From the NCBI RefSeq assembly GCF_001278945.1, contig NZ_LGRV01000004.1, forward strand, positions 30,249 to 94,248: a stretch of 64,000 nt of DNA, written 5' to 3'. The DNA comes from Lysinibacillus contaminans. Lineage in GTDB: Bacteria; Bacillota; Bacilli; Bacillales_A; Planococcaceae. The notes beneath the pieces are model-generated. The model saw only the letters and a program-made list of their open reading frames with translations, ran no database searches and was not told the origin of the DNA. Shown here piece by piece: positions 36,661 to 45,848 of this stretch (the stretch's first letter is position 1; every line of letters begins with the position of its first letter). Position numbers and translations under genes: made by a program.

Positions 36661-36796
36661 CACATGACATCCTTTAACTCTTTTCTTATATTATAAGTAA
36701 AAAGGTTATAAATTATAACGTTTTTAAAATTAAAGTTCATTAATATTATCGCCCAAACTTAGTGTACTCTGCATTACAATATTGGGATTTTTGCCA

Positions 36797-36838
36797 AAAA
36801 AAGAAGTAACTCAGAAATTTCTGAGTTACTTCTTTTAA
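36797..36838 (-). terminator. Bidirectional terminator between the ATPase module and the SLH genes
   Basis: A perfect palindromic stem from 36799 to 36836 (AAAAGAAGTAACTCAGAAA and its complement) has A and T runs at both ends. It lies just downstream of the leftward SLH gene. Confidence 0.88.
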
Positions 36839-36847
36839 AATTTTCGA

Positions 36848-39070
36848 TTACCAATAATAACGATCGTTACTTTTCTCGCTAATCTTGTGCGCTAAACGAA
36901 TTGTTGAAACTGCTAGCTCTGCATACGTTATATTTCCAGTTGCATTAATTTTGTTATCTTGTGCATCTAATAGCCCCATCCCATTAGCTAGAGCTACATA
37001 CCCCGCATAAGTTGGTTGAATTGCACTTGCATCTGTAAAGTTCAACTTATAAAGATCACTAAGCTGTGCTGCTTTTTCAAGATCTAGTGCACGAATAGAC
37101 CACTCCGCAAACTCTTGGCGTGTTAATGCATCTTCAATTTTGAAGTTGTCTGATGGCTCTAAAACTCCCATCTGTACAGCTTGCTCTACCGTAGCATATA
37201 GTGGATGCTTCGAATCAATATTTGGGAAAGATTGTAGTTCTTCCCCTTCTCCCATATATCTACCAGAGTATACATATGTCAGTGATTTCATAATAATCTT
37301 CAACGCTTCTCCCTTTGTTACTGCTTTATCGGCGTTAAAATTTGCTGGATCTTTTACGTCTAAAAGCTTTTGATTCAGTAAATAATTTAGCTCTTTAGAT
37401 GCTGTTGGATGTTTGATGATTTCTTTATCCGACTCTGGCTTAATACTATTTAACCATTCACCAGTCATAGCATCTAGCTGATTATATAGAACACCATCAA
37501 AAGTTGGTGCATATACTAAATCATAGTGTTGCTTGTCCTTATTATCCTGTTTTACATATTGTAACTTTGTCTTTAATGCTTCACTAAACGTTGCCTTTGC
37601 AACATCAGGTGCAATGACCTTGCTCGTAGATGGCCAGTTGCTGATTTTCTGATGGTTAATCATTAACGAACTAAGAGATCCATCCGTTCCGATACCCACA
37701 TAAATTTCGTCACCTGTCACAGTAATACCATTCACGACACGCGGGAATGAAAATGAATGATATTTACTGTACTCATCAAACGAATAGCCTTCCGTTGATT
37801 TAGCATAATTATGAAGATATGATGGTGCTAATTCCTTCAAGTACTCAATTGCCTTTGATAAAGCTACCTCTTTTGTAATCCCTGACTCTGAATCTTTTGC
37901 TTTAGTGAAATCTCTATCGAAGCTGTGGAATCGTGTAATTTCACCTGTAGCCTTATTAATTTCTAGTGATGAGCCTGAACCGCTATTTCCGCTCCAGTAC
38001 ATATAATCTACTGAATAAACCGTTTCACCAGCCTCATTTTCTCTTTCATTGACCGTATCAATCGTTAACTTACCCTTGTCTGGATCCACTTTTAATAAAG
38101 ATTTCGCTAACTCTTCGGCCTCATCAGCTGTAAGACCATTCTTTTTCGGTGCAAGTGGCTGCGCTACAAGCTTTTCAATCGTTTGTACCTTTGGCGCTTG
38201 TGTTGTGAAGCCATTAGCTGATTGCCACTGACCTGTTAGAGCATGTACACCCATATAGTTAGAAATCGGCATGTAAACAAGCTTTACTTCACGCTCGTCC
38301 GTCGAATAATCGTAGTCTATAAAGTAACGTAATTCTACTGCTACATTATCTTGCATTTGCTTCAATATATCTGTCTCATTTTTCTTTTGCTCTAAACCAT
38401 CGAATGTTGCCTTACTTGTTGTAGGCGAATTACGATACATATTATCAATGACACCATTACCTAGTACACTAATTGTGATATTTTGATCGCTAATCGGTAC
38501 GCCGTTTTGTGTTGGCAAGTAACTAAATGAATAGCGAATTGGCTCAGATAATGGACGACTCATATAGTAGTCATTCCCATTGCCATCTTCCTGTAATTGA
38601 TAGTTTGTTGCACTAGGGAACTTCTTCAAAACGTTTTGAGCAATTTTTTGAGCTTCTTCCTTTGAAATTTTTGCTGGGAATAGCGCATCACTCACATCTG
38701 CAGGTTGGTAATAGAAAGACTCTAGCTCTAAGTTATCACCTTTGAAATTGAAACTTCCATAGATGTTTTTACCGTCGACCATTTTATCAAAACGTAGTTC
38801 GTGACGAATTGTTTCATCATCGAAATAATAATGTCCACGTCCCGTCTGAAAATCATTATCTGTTAAAAAGTTAAACTCCGTTGGAAACAATGTACGAACC
38901 TTTTTAATAAGTTCATTTTTTGTTACCTTTGTGTCTGTTTCTGCCACTTGAATTTCAATTTTCTCTGAATGCTCGTTTACAGACGCAGAAGCCTGTGCAA
39001 TCGGCGAAAGCATGCCCAACGAGAATGCCGTAGATGTTAAAACAATTCCTACCTTTTTAAAGTTAACCAA
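36848..39070 (-). CDS. Secreted YcdB/YcdC-repeat protein with SLH domains (copy 1)
   Basis: A 740-aa surface protein. A signal peptide (about 1-29, ending AQASA) is followed by two YcdB/YcdC-like (PepSY-related) regions, about 45-300 and 305-545; KISKEEAQKIAQNVLKKF and LTADEAEELAKSLLK mark equivalent helices. The C-terminal SLH modules (about 565-740) contain VTKGEALKIIMKSL, LTRQEFAEWSIRAL and ITYAELAVSTIRLA, which should anchor it to the cell wall. Its function is unknown; PepSY-like domains often inhibit or chaperone peptidases. It shares most of its sequence and its promoter region with the gene upstream, so it is a tandem duplicate. Confidence 0.78.
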   Translation of the reverse strand: MVNFKKVGIVLTSTAFSLGMLSPIAQASASVNEHSEKIEIQVAETDTKVTKNELIKKVRTLFPTEFNFLTDNDFQTGRGHYYFDDETIRHELRFDKMVDGKNIYGSFNFKGDNLELESFYYQPADVSDALFPAKISKEEAQKIAQNVLKKFPSATNYQLQEDGNGNDYYMSRPLSEPIRYSFSYLPTQNGVPISDQNITISVLGNGVIDNMYRNSPTTSKATFDGLEQKKNETDILKQMQDNVAVELRYFIDYDYSTDEREVKLVYMPISNYMGVHALTGQWQSANGFTTQAPKVQTIEKLVAQPLAPKKNGLTADEAEELAKSLLKVDPDKGKLTIDTVNERENEAGETVYSVDYMYWSGNSGSGSSLEINKATGEITRFHSFDRDFTKAKDSESGITKEVALSKAIEYLKELAPSYLHNYAKSTEGYSFDEYSKYHSFSFPRVVNGITVTGDEIYVGIGTDGSLSSLMINHQKISNWPSTSKVIAPDVAKATFSEALKTKLQYVKQDNKDKQHYDLVYAPTFDGVLYNQLDAMTGEWLNSIKPESDKEIIKHPTASKELNYLLNQKLLDVKDPANFNADKAVTKGEALKIIMKSLTYVYSGRYMGEGEELQSFPNIDSKHPLYATVEQAVQMGVLEPSDNFKIEDALTRQEFAEWSIRALDLEKAAQLSDLYKLNFTDASAIQPTYAGYVALANGMGLLDAQDNKINATGNITYAELAVSTIRLAHKISEKSNDRYYW

Positions 39071-39189
39071 AATACCCCTCCTAGAATACTATTTACCATA
39101 ATTGTATACTATACCCATAAATTAGTGAATAGTTATTAATATTTATCTTATAATTCTCTACTTTGACTATACTTTTTACGATAAGCAGC

Positions 39190-39233
39190 AAAAAAGAGGA
39201 GGCCTTTCAGAAATACATCTGAAACACCTCTCT
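39190..39233 (-). terminator. Terminator between the two SLH paralogues
   Basis: The imperfect stem GAGGTGTTTCAGA / TCTGAAAGGCCTC is followed on the minus strand by CTTTTTT. It lies just after the stop of the upstream copy, so each copy has its own transcription unit. Confidence 0.75.
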
Positions 39234-39249
39234 CTATTAATTTTTCTAA

Positions 39250-41469
39250 CTAGTAATATCGATTGTCATTTTTCTCATAAATCTTATGTGCTAAACGAAT
39301 TGTTGAAACCGCTAGCTCTGCATATGTCACATTACTAGTTGCGTTAAATTTATTATCCTGAGCATCTAGCAGCCCCAGCGAATTGGCTAGCGCTACATAG
39401 CCTACATAATTAGGTTGAATTGTGCTTGCATCTGCAAAATTCACCTTGTAAATATCGCTACGTTTCGCGGCTGTTTCAAGATCTAAAGCTCGAATATACC
39501 ATTCAGCTAACTCTTGGCGTGTTAACGGGTCTTCAACTTTAAAGTTATCCGTTGGCTCTAAAACGCCCATACCTACAGCCTGCTCAACTATTTGGTATAG
39601 TGGATGCTTCGAATCGATATTCGGGAAAGACTGCTTCGCTTCATCATCTGTCATATAGCTACCGTAATAACCATATGTCATAGATTTCATGATAATCTTT
39701 AATGCTTCTCCCTTTGTTACCGCTTTATCGGCATTAAAGGTAGCTGGATCCTTTACCTCTAAAACTTTCTGATGCAGTAAATAATTTAGCTCATCAGCAG
39801 CTGTAGGGTGAGAAATTATTGGCGTATTGTCTTCTGGCTTAATACTATGCAACCATTCGCCAGTCGTAGCATCTAGCTGATTATAAATGACACCATCATA
39901 CGTTGGTGCATAGACTAAATCATAGTGTTGCTTGTCTTCATTGTCTTGTTTAGCATACTGAAGTTTCGTCTTTAATGCTGCGCTAAACGTTTCTTTCGCT
40001 ACATCCGGTGCAATGGCCTTGCCTGCAGATGGCCAGTTGTCGAATTTTTGGTGATTAATGTATAACATACGTAAAGAACCGTCTGTACCGATTCCCACAC
40101 TAATATCGTCACCTGTCACAGGAATATTATTCACAACACGTGGGAAAGTGAAATAATGATAATTACTATACTCGTCAAACGAATAGCCATCCATTGATTT
40201 TGCATAATGGTGAACATAAGACGGCGCCCATTCTTTTAAGTAATCAATGGCCTTTGATAGTGCCACTTCTTTTGTTATTTCTGATGCCGACTCATTTGTT
40301 TTCATAAATTCTTCACGGAAGTCGTGGAATTGTATAATTTCACCCGTCGCCTTATTAATTTCAATCGATCCGCCTGTACCTCCATTTTTATAACTGTACA
40401 TATAATGAACGGAATAAATCGTTTCTTTCGCTTCATTTTCTCTTTCATCTACCATTTCAATTGTTAACTTAGCCTTGTCTGAATCAACTTTTAAGAAGGA
40501 TGTTGCTAATTCTTCTGCCTCCTCAATTGTAATACCGTTCTTTTTCGGTGCAAGTGGCTGCGCCGATAGCTTTTCAACCGTTTGTGCCTTAGGTGCTAGT
40601 GTCGAGAAGCCATTTGTTGTTTGCCACTGGCCTGTTAATGCATGTACACCATTAAAGCTTTGAATTGGCAAGTAAACAAGCTTTACTTCACGCTCGTCCG
40701 TCGTAAAATCATAGTCTATAGAATAACGTAATTCGACAGCTAGATTATCACGCATTTGGCTCAGTACATCCGTCTCGCTTTTCTTTTGCTCTAAACTATC
40801 AAATGTCGCCTTTTTCCCTGTGTACGAATTACTATACATACTGTTAATAACACCATTACCCAGAACATCAATTGAAATATATTGATCGCTAATCGGCACA
40901 CCATTTTGTGTTGGCATGTAACTAAATGAATAGCGTGTTGGCTCTGATAATGGGCGACTTATATAGTAATCGTACCCTTGGCTGTCTTCCTGTAATTTAT
41001 AGTTCGATGCATTCGGGAACTTCTTTAAAAAGTTCTGTGCAATTTTTTGCGCCTCGTCCTTTGAGATTTTTGCTGGGAAAAGCGCGTCCGTCAAGTCTGC
41101 AGGTGTATAGTGGAAATTCTCTAACTCTAAGTCATCACCTTTTAAAGTGAAACTACCATAAATGTTTTTTCCATTAACAAATTTATCAAAGTATAATTCA
41201 TGGCGAATCACCTTATCGTCAGAATAATAGTGTCCACCACCCACTTTGAAATCATTATCTGTTAAGAAGTTAAACTCATCCGGGAATAGCGTACGGATTT
41301 TTTTAATAAGCTCATTTTTGGTTACCTTTGTGTCCGCTTCTGCCACTTGAATTTCAATTTTCATTGATGACTCATTCGCAGGTATCGATGCTTGTGCAAC
41401 TGGCGAAAGCACCCCAAACGAAAATGCCGTAGATGTTAAAATGACACCCAACTTTTTAAATTTACCCAA
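39250..41469 (-). CDS. Secreted YcdB/YcdC-repeat protein with SLH domains (copy 2)
   Basis: A 739-aa paralogue of the protein encoded downstream, with the same order: signal peptide, two YcdB/YcdC-like regions, and C-terminal SLH modules beginning near residue 563 (VTKGEALKIIMKSM, LTRQELAEWYIRAL). The two agree along their whole length, with changes scattered rather than clustered. The 5' flanks are also related: both have CCTCCTA-ATACTATTTACCATAA-type sequence within 60 nt of the start. This copy is upstream in transcription. Redundant or stage-specific surface roles are possible. Confidence 0.78.
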   Translation of the reverse strand: MGKFKKLGVILTSTAFSFGVLSPVAQASIPANESSMKIEIQVAEADTKVTKNELIKKIRTLFPDEFNFLTDNDFKVGGGHYYSDDKVIRHELYFDKFVNGKNIYGSFTLKGDDLELENFHYTPADLTDALFPAKISKDEAQKIAQNFLKKFPNASNYKLQEDSQGYDYYISRPLSEPTRYSFSYMPTQNGVPISDQYISIDVLGNGVINSMYSNSYTGKKATFDSLEQKKSETDVLSQMRDNLAVELRYSIDYDFTTDEREVKLVYLPIQSFNGVHALTGQWQTTNGFSTLAPKAQTVEKLSAQPLAPKKNGITIEEAEELATSFLKVDSDKAKLTIEMVDERENEAKETIYSVHYMYSYKNGGTGGSIEINKATGEIIQFHDFREEFMKTNESASEITKEVALSKAIDYLKEWAPSYVHHYAKSMDGYSFDEYSNYHYFTFPRVVNNIPVTGDDISVGIGTDGSLRMLYINHQKFDNWPSAGKAIAPDVAKETFSAALKTKLQYAKQDNEDKQHYDLVYAPTYDGVIYNQLDATTGEWLHSIKPEDNTPIISHPTAADELNYLLHQKVLEVKDPATFNADKAVTKGEALKIIMKSMTYGYYGSYMTDDEAKQSFPNIDSKHPLYQIVEQAVGMGVLEPTDNFKVEDPLTRQELAEWYIRALDLETAAKRSDIYKVNFADASTIQPNYVGYVALANSLGLLDAQDNKFNATSNVTYAELAVSTIRLAHKIYEKNDNRYY

Positions 41470-41629
41470 AATAACCCTCCTATAATACTATTTACCATAA
41501 TTGTATAGTAAATTACCATATTTGTGAATGATCATAAGTATTTATCTTATAATTCATACAATTAGGCACTACTATTTTCTATAGCAGGAAAAAGGGGATG
41601 TTCGTCATCTCCACGACTCCCCTCGTTCC

Positions 41630-42919
41630 TCATTTTTTAACCACATTGAAGTTAGAGCCGATTAGCAGCCAGTTTTGCGGGAATGGTAAGCCCAGCTTCC
41701 AATAACCTACACCGCGGAGCTGATACTGCTTGACTAAATTGAATTTCGCTTGAATAGATCTTGCATCTTCAAACCAAACAATATGTGCTCTCCCTTGTTC
41801 GTCATAATATTCAAAGAAAGGGGCTTGGGCTCTCATGTCATACTGAATGGCTGCATTGTATCTTTTTGCTATTTCTATCGCTCTTTGTGGGCTTAGCGCC
41901 ACCGCATATGGTCCACCTTGTACGAATGGAAGCGTCCAATCATAGCCATATAAATTCTGCCCTAATAAAATTTTATTAGCAGGTATTTCCGTTAACGCAT
42001 ACCTCACGACTCTTTCAACTTCATTAATTGGTGAAACTGCCATAGGGGGTCCTGCCGAATAGCCCCATTCATAGGTCATTAACATAACAAAATCCACTAT
42101 TTCTCCATGAGCTTTGTAATCATGCGCCTCATACCATGGACCTGGCTGATCTGCTCTCGTTTTCGGAGCAAGCGCTGTCGATACTGTAAAACCAGCTGCA
42201 TGGAGTTTTTCAACAGCTCTTCTTAAAAAATTGTTATACGGTACCCGTTGATTACTTCCTAAATTCTCAAAATCAAAATGAATATCTTTGAAGCCACCTA
42301 TACGCTGAGCTTCCTTAATAATGTTGTCTAACAGTAAATCTTGTACCGCTGTGCTTTGAAAAATATCACTTGCTAACTCTCCGCTAAATTGAGAATTTTC
42401 TAGGTTTGTAATGACCATCGCGAGTGCTGTCCCTGACTCACTTGCTACTTCTCGAACACCTTGAGATGGCGGTGCTTGTAGGGAACCATCGCGTCTCGCT
42501 TGATAACTAAATAATGCAAGATATGTTAAGTAAGGGCCCGCTTCCCTTGCTTGATCTAACAACATGTCACTAACCGTTGTCCCTCTTGGCTCTAAGTATG
42601 CTAATATTTCTGCGTTTGTCTTTGGTTGTGATGGAATATAGAGACGCATGCCAACCATTAAAGGTTGATTGGCATTAATGCCGTTCACTTGGGCTAGCGT
42701 AGAATAGTTTATTCCAAAGCGCTGACTAATCGACCATAAGCTATCTCCTGGTTGCACATAATAAAAACTCCCCACAATTGGGATGACCAATGCTTGCCCA
42801 ATAACTAAACGACTTGGTTCAGGTATTTGATTTGCATCTACAATACTTTGGACAGTTGTACCATACATATGTGCAATTCCCCATAACGATTCCCCCGCCT
42901 GTACAACATGTATTTGAAT
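41630..42919 (-). CDS. LysM-GH18 spore-lytic glucosaminidase (YaaH/SleL-like), proposed AUU start
   Basis: Two LysM modules (VVQAGESLWGIAH... and YVQPGDSLWSISQRFGINYSTL) precede a GH18 barrel with DIHFDFENLG (catalytic-Glu motif), TALAPKTRADQPG and the C-terminal SYWKLGLPFPQNWLL-type end. YaaH/SleL enzymes degrade spore cortex fragments. The first ATG (42868) would cut the first LysM in half. The reading is open back to a TAA at about 42934, and the only codon with a good site is ATT 42919, 7 nt after GGAGG (complement of 42927-42931). This gives MQIHVVQAGESLW. An ATG 42868 start with a truncated LysM remains possible. Confidence 0.8.
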   Translation of the reverse strand: MQIHVVQAGESLWGIAHMYGTTVQSIVDANQIPEPSRLVIGQALVIPIVGSFYYVQPGDSLWSISQRFGINYSTLAQVNGINANQPLMVGMRLYIPSQPKTNAEILAYLEPRGTTVSDMLLDQAREAGPYLTYLALFSYQARRDGSLQAPPSQGVREVASESGTALAMVITNLENSQFSGELASDIFQSTAVQDLLLDNIIKEAQRIGGFKDIHFDFENLGSNQRVPYNNFLRRAVEKLHAAGFTVSTALAPKTRADQPGPWYEAHDYKAHGEIVDFVMLMTYEWGYSAGPPMAVSPINEVERVVRYALTEIPANKILLGQNLYGYDWTLPFVQGGPYAVALSPQRAIEIAKRYNAAIQYDMRAQAPFFEYYDEQGRAHIVWFEDARSIQAKFNLVKQYQLRGVGYWKLGLPFPQNWLLIGSNFNVVKK

Positions 42920-43053
42920 GCGACTGCCTCCTTTTTATATGTTTGTAAACAGCACCTATAAATATTATGACTGCCCGGTGGAAAACATGTCTTTATTGTG
43001 TGCATACTTAGCACTACCAAATTGACCTTTTTCTTATCCAACACCCAGATGGA

Positions 43054-43611
43054 TCAGTATCTCAACGTAGATTCCGCAGTTTCTTTGAAGTGCTTAGTCC
43101 CCGCGCGACAATACATTGAAAATAATATAAAGGCAATTAACTGTAATGCCGCTCCTAGAATATGTAGGTTTTCATACACTGCAGGCTCTGTATTGATAAC
43201 AAATGACTGTATTACAAATCCACAAAGCATAAGTGGCATAAATTTTTGATACGTTTTAAATGTTTTACTTTCTAATTGTTTATTTTCATGAATATGCAGT
43301 AATAATTGAAAAACGTAATACATAAAGACGATTAATAAAAACTGCATTAATTGCACGCCAATTTCCCCAAATAGCTGAGTCTCCAGCCATTTATCTACTT
43401 CTACACCAAAAGACATTACCGTTAAAATGATGGCGAAGCTTTTCGACCAACGCTTTAAATTATGAAATGATGGTAAAAGATGAATGCCATATACCAAAAA
43501 CGCAAACCCGATAAAGTCTGGTAAGATATCAAATAGAGCTCCATTTATATGCAAATCAATAAAAACAAATGCCAGACCCCCTGATAGACAATCGTATGGA
43601 TCTTTCATCAT
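43054..43611 (-). CDS. Integral membrane protein of unknown function in the ECF sigma operon
   Basis: A 185-aa protein with about five hydrophobic segments (about 8-45, 58-75, 82-105, 122-140, 148-167) and short charged loops. The N-terminal GGLAFVFIDLHINGALFDILPDFIGFAF pattern (split here over 10-38) is seen in uncharacterised Firmicute membrane proteins that follow ECF sigma/anti-sigma genes. The ATG overlaps the stop of the previous gene by 1 nt (TAATG), with GGAGGA upstream, so it is coupled. The function is unknown; it may help sense envelope state. Confidence 0.7.
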   Translation of the reverse strand: MMKDPYDCLSGGLAFVFIDLHINGALFDILPDFIGFAFLVYGIHLLPSFHNLKRWSKSFAIILTVMSFGVEVDKWLETQLFGEIGVQLMQFLLIVFMYYVFQLLLHIHENKQLESKTFKTYQKFMPLMLCGFVIQSFVINTEPAVYENLHILGAALQLIAFILFSMYCRAGTKHFKETAESTLRY

Positions 43612-44810
43612 TATTCCTCCTCCTTCAACTGCACAATATCCTGCTCTGTAAGTGTTGGTAGCATACGTACCATCTCATAGTTTTCGCCTCGGTCACTTCG
43701 TAGTGTTAGCAATACATCATATACCTTTTTATTGTAAGCAGGCGTTTTTGAAACATAGGTCAACGCAAACTTTTCTTCTTTTGAAACGGTAAAAGGGAGC
43801 ACATTTGGGACAAGTGCCGCTTCTGGATAATCTTCAAAACGTTGTGCTTCAAGTGCATTTAACGTTGATTGGGTCATATCGGGTAAACGCATTAGTTTTA
43901 TATCAATTTGTTGCTCTAAATGATCGGGATAAAGAATGTCGGTAATCGTTGCGTTATGCCATGCTTTGTACACCAAAACTTCATCTAACTTAGAGAGATT
44001 ATGTGTACGCAGCGACGCTTTTTGTTCTAAAAGCATTCTCTCTTCTGAAGGTTCCATGCCTGTTAATTTTTCAATCGGCGCCACCACCTCTAAATTACCT
44101 GAAGATGTTTGAAAAGTTAATGTTGCTTCTTCTAGTGCATCTTCATGTTCCTTTACATACTGTACAATTTCCTTGTCTAGATTAAACAATGCTAATCTCA
44201 CAGCATAATAACGCAATTCTGGATGTATTTCTTCACCGTTCCACATCGGTTCATCTCCTTCAATCGTATAGGGACCAATTGTTAGGGATTGTATGACTTC
44301 TTCACTCTCTTTATTAGTTACATACATAAACAGCAATTGATTATTGGTATAATTAAAAGATGCTCTATATGTCGGTAATACAAGAGGTTCTTCTAAACGA
44401 AAGCTCTCTGCGTACACTAAGTTCCCCACCCATGCTGCAAATGTTAATGAAAAGGTCATGTAGACGAGTCTTCCTTTTGTATAGCCCTTTGTATAGACCA
44501 ATACAATAAACATCAAAAGTGTGAGTAGTAAGCCAAAGAAGACAATTCGAGAAAGATTTCCTCCCTCACTGTTTGTAAGCTGCGCGGCACTTTTCAATTC
44601 CAACGGTTGCCCTGTTACAATCATTGCTAAAAAAGCGATAATCGCAATAGTCACAGGAATTGTCAGTATCGTCACAACAGAGAAACGTTTCCCCTTCGTT
44701 ACATGTGTCTTTTGTAATTTCTGGCGTACCTGTTTTGAAAATTCTATATCCGGGTCTTTGTCAGGACGATTTTTCAAAGCATCCAATAGTTGTCGTTCAC
44801 GTTCCTCCAT
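43611..44810 (-). CDS. Putative membrane anti-sigma factor
   Basis: A 399-aa protein. A cytoplasmic N-terminus of about 45 residues (RERQLLDALKNRPDKDPDIEFSKQ) is followed by three hydrophobic segments (about 45-66, 88-107, 112-133) and a large extracytoplasmic region (about 140-399) rich in beta pattern. It starts 1 nt inside the stop of the ECF sigma gene (TGATG), the usual place for its anti-sigma factor. No zinc-finger HxxxCxxC is present. Sequence similarity to RsiX-type proteins is only architectural, so the role is inferred from context. Confidence 0.65.
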   Translation of the reverse strand: MEERERQLLDALKNRPDKDPDIEFSKQVRQKLQKTHVTKGKRFSVVTILTIPVTIAIIAFLAMIVTGQPLELKSAAQLTNSEGGNLSRIVFFGLLLTLLMFIVLVYTKGYTKGRLVYMTFSLTFAAWVGNLVYAESFRLEEPLVLPTYRASFNYTNNQLLFMYVTNKESEEVIQSLTIGPYTIEGDEPMWNGEEIHPELRYYAVRLALFNLDKEIVQYVKEHEDALEEATLTFQTSSGNLEVVAPIEKLTGMEPSEERMLLEQKASLRTHNLSKLDEVLVYKAWHNATITDILYPDHLEQQIDIKLMRLPDMTQSTLNALEAQRFEDYPEAALVPNVLPFTVSKEEKFALTYVSKTPAYNKKVYDVLLTLRSDRGENYEMVRMLPTLTEQDIVQLKEEE

Positions 44811-45319
44811 CAGTCATCCCTCCCTACTTTTTTCCGAAGTCTTGCTATTGCTCGGTGAAAATCCACACGTACTTTCACTTCTGACATACGGAGAATTGCA
44901 GCCGTTTCTTGAATGGAGTAGTCCTTTAGCATGCGGCAAATGATGATTGTCCGATCATGTGATTTTAATGTCATTAGAACTTCCTGTACTTCTTGCCACT
45001 CTTCATTTCTCTCCACTATGTCTTGAGGTTTTTGAATTTCACTTACCACAGGCTGTAGGCTAATTTTTTCGCTTAATAACTTTCTAACCTTTTTTCTTCT
45101 ATGTATATCTACAGCTGTATTTCTAGCAATGGATAATATCCACGTTTTCACCTTACTTTTATCTTTCAAACGATTGAGCTGCTTGAGTACTTTTAGAAAT
45201 GTTTCCTGCGTAATATCTTCTGCCTCTTGCTTGTTATTCGTATAATAAAGTGCAAAATGATACACATCGCGATGATACGCTTCATATAATTGTTCAATCT
45301 GCAATTTTTCTTCTCGCAA
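44810..45319 (-). CDS. ECF-type RNA polymerase sigma factor
   Basis: About 169 aa. Region 2 contains YEAYHRDVYHFALYYTNNKQEAEDITQETFLKVLKQL with KVKTWILSIARNTAVDIHRR. Region 4 contains LMTLKSHDRTIIICRMLKDYSIQETAAILRMSEVKVRVDFHRAIARLRK, split across the C-terminal third. The TTG start at 45319 has GGGGTGA 4 nt upstream. An ATG at 45340 and one at 45370 have no site, and both sit at or before the predicted transcription start of the promoter at 45352-45377. It heads a three-gene operon. The promoter type suggests a SigX-like cell-envelope stress factor that regulates itself. Confidence 0.85.
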   Translation of the reverse strand: MREEKLQIEQLYEAYHRDVYHFALYYTNNKQEAEDITQETFLKVLKQLNRLKDKSKVKTWILSIARNTAVDIHRRKKVRKLLSEKISLQPVVSEIQKPQDIVERNEEWQEVQEVLMTLKSHDRTIIICRMLKDYSIQETAAILRMSEVKVRVDFHRAIARLRKKVGRDD

Positions 45320-45351
45320 AACTTCACCCCACTTTCTCATTTCACTAATAA

Positions 45352-45377
45352 GTCGCACGAACGAACCCATTGTTACA
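45352..45377 (-). promoter_or_regulatory. Candidate autoregulatory ECF promoter
   Basis: TGTAAC (45377-45372) and CGAC (45355-45352) are separated by 16 nt. This matches the bipartite -35/-10 pattern of SigX/SigW-class promoters. It lies immediately upstream of the ECF sigma gene, where autoregulation is the rule. Confidence 0.65.
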
Positions 45378-45848
45378 CTTTAATAAAAAAATATATCCAT
45401 CTATAAAGGGAATCACTGAGCAACAAAATTTAAAATTGCTACTAAATAATTGCTGATTCCTTGAACAGGCATCTCTTTCAATCTGTCCCTCATTTATAGG
45501 CATCTCCTGAATCACGTTATACTACAACTTAACTATCTATAAAATGGTTAGCATGATTCGAACAATTCATGAGGGTACAAAGACTACCAACAAGAGATTA
45601 AAGACCTTTAAACAATTGGATTAAAATAGTAAAATTTACTTGTTATTTTCAATAACACTAATTAGTTCTTGTTATCTATTATCTCTTACTATATAAATAG
45701 AATAGTGATGATGAGAAGAACATATACAGGTTTAGAAAATCTCATAGAAGCACTAGCAGATGGCTTCGGTTACGCCTGTAAGATACTCTCTCTCTCTTTA
45801 TTCATTTATACAACATATAGTAACTATTCAACAGGAGGTTTTAGTCAC
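45378..45848. other. Divergent intergenic region before the LPMO gene
   Basis: About 470 nt of AT-rich sequence between the sigma operon (minus) and the chitin-active LPMO gene (plus). An in-frame open stretch runs from 45669 into the LPMO gene, but it lacks an RBS and reads as low-complexity leader. The strong AGGAGG for the real start is at 45834-45839. Homopolymer and TA-rich segments around 45640-45700 may contain the promoter. No RNA element was recognised. Confidence 0.5.

Noticed and set aside
41588..41623. AGGGGA ... TCCCCT inverted repeat after the GH18 gene as terminator
   Set aside because: The arms are only 6 bp with a long loop and a weak U tract on the minus strand, so it was not listed as a feature.
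45669..45848. In-frame N-terminal extension of the LPMO
   Set aside because: A real signal peptide begins at 45849 directly after AGGAGG. The extension has no RBS and would hide the signal peptide.
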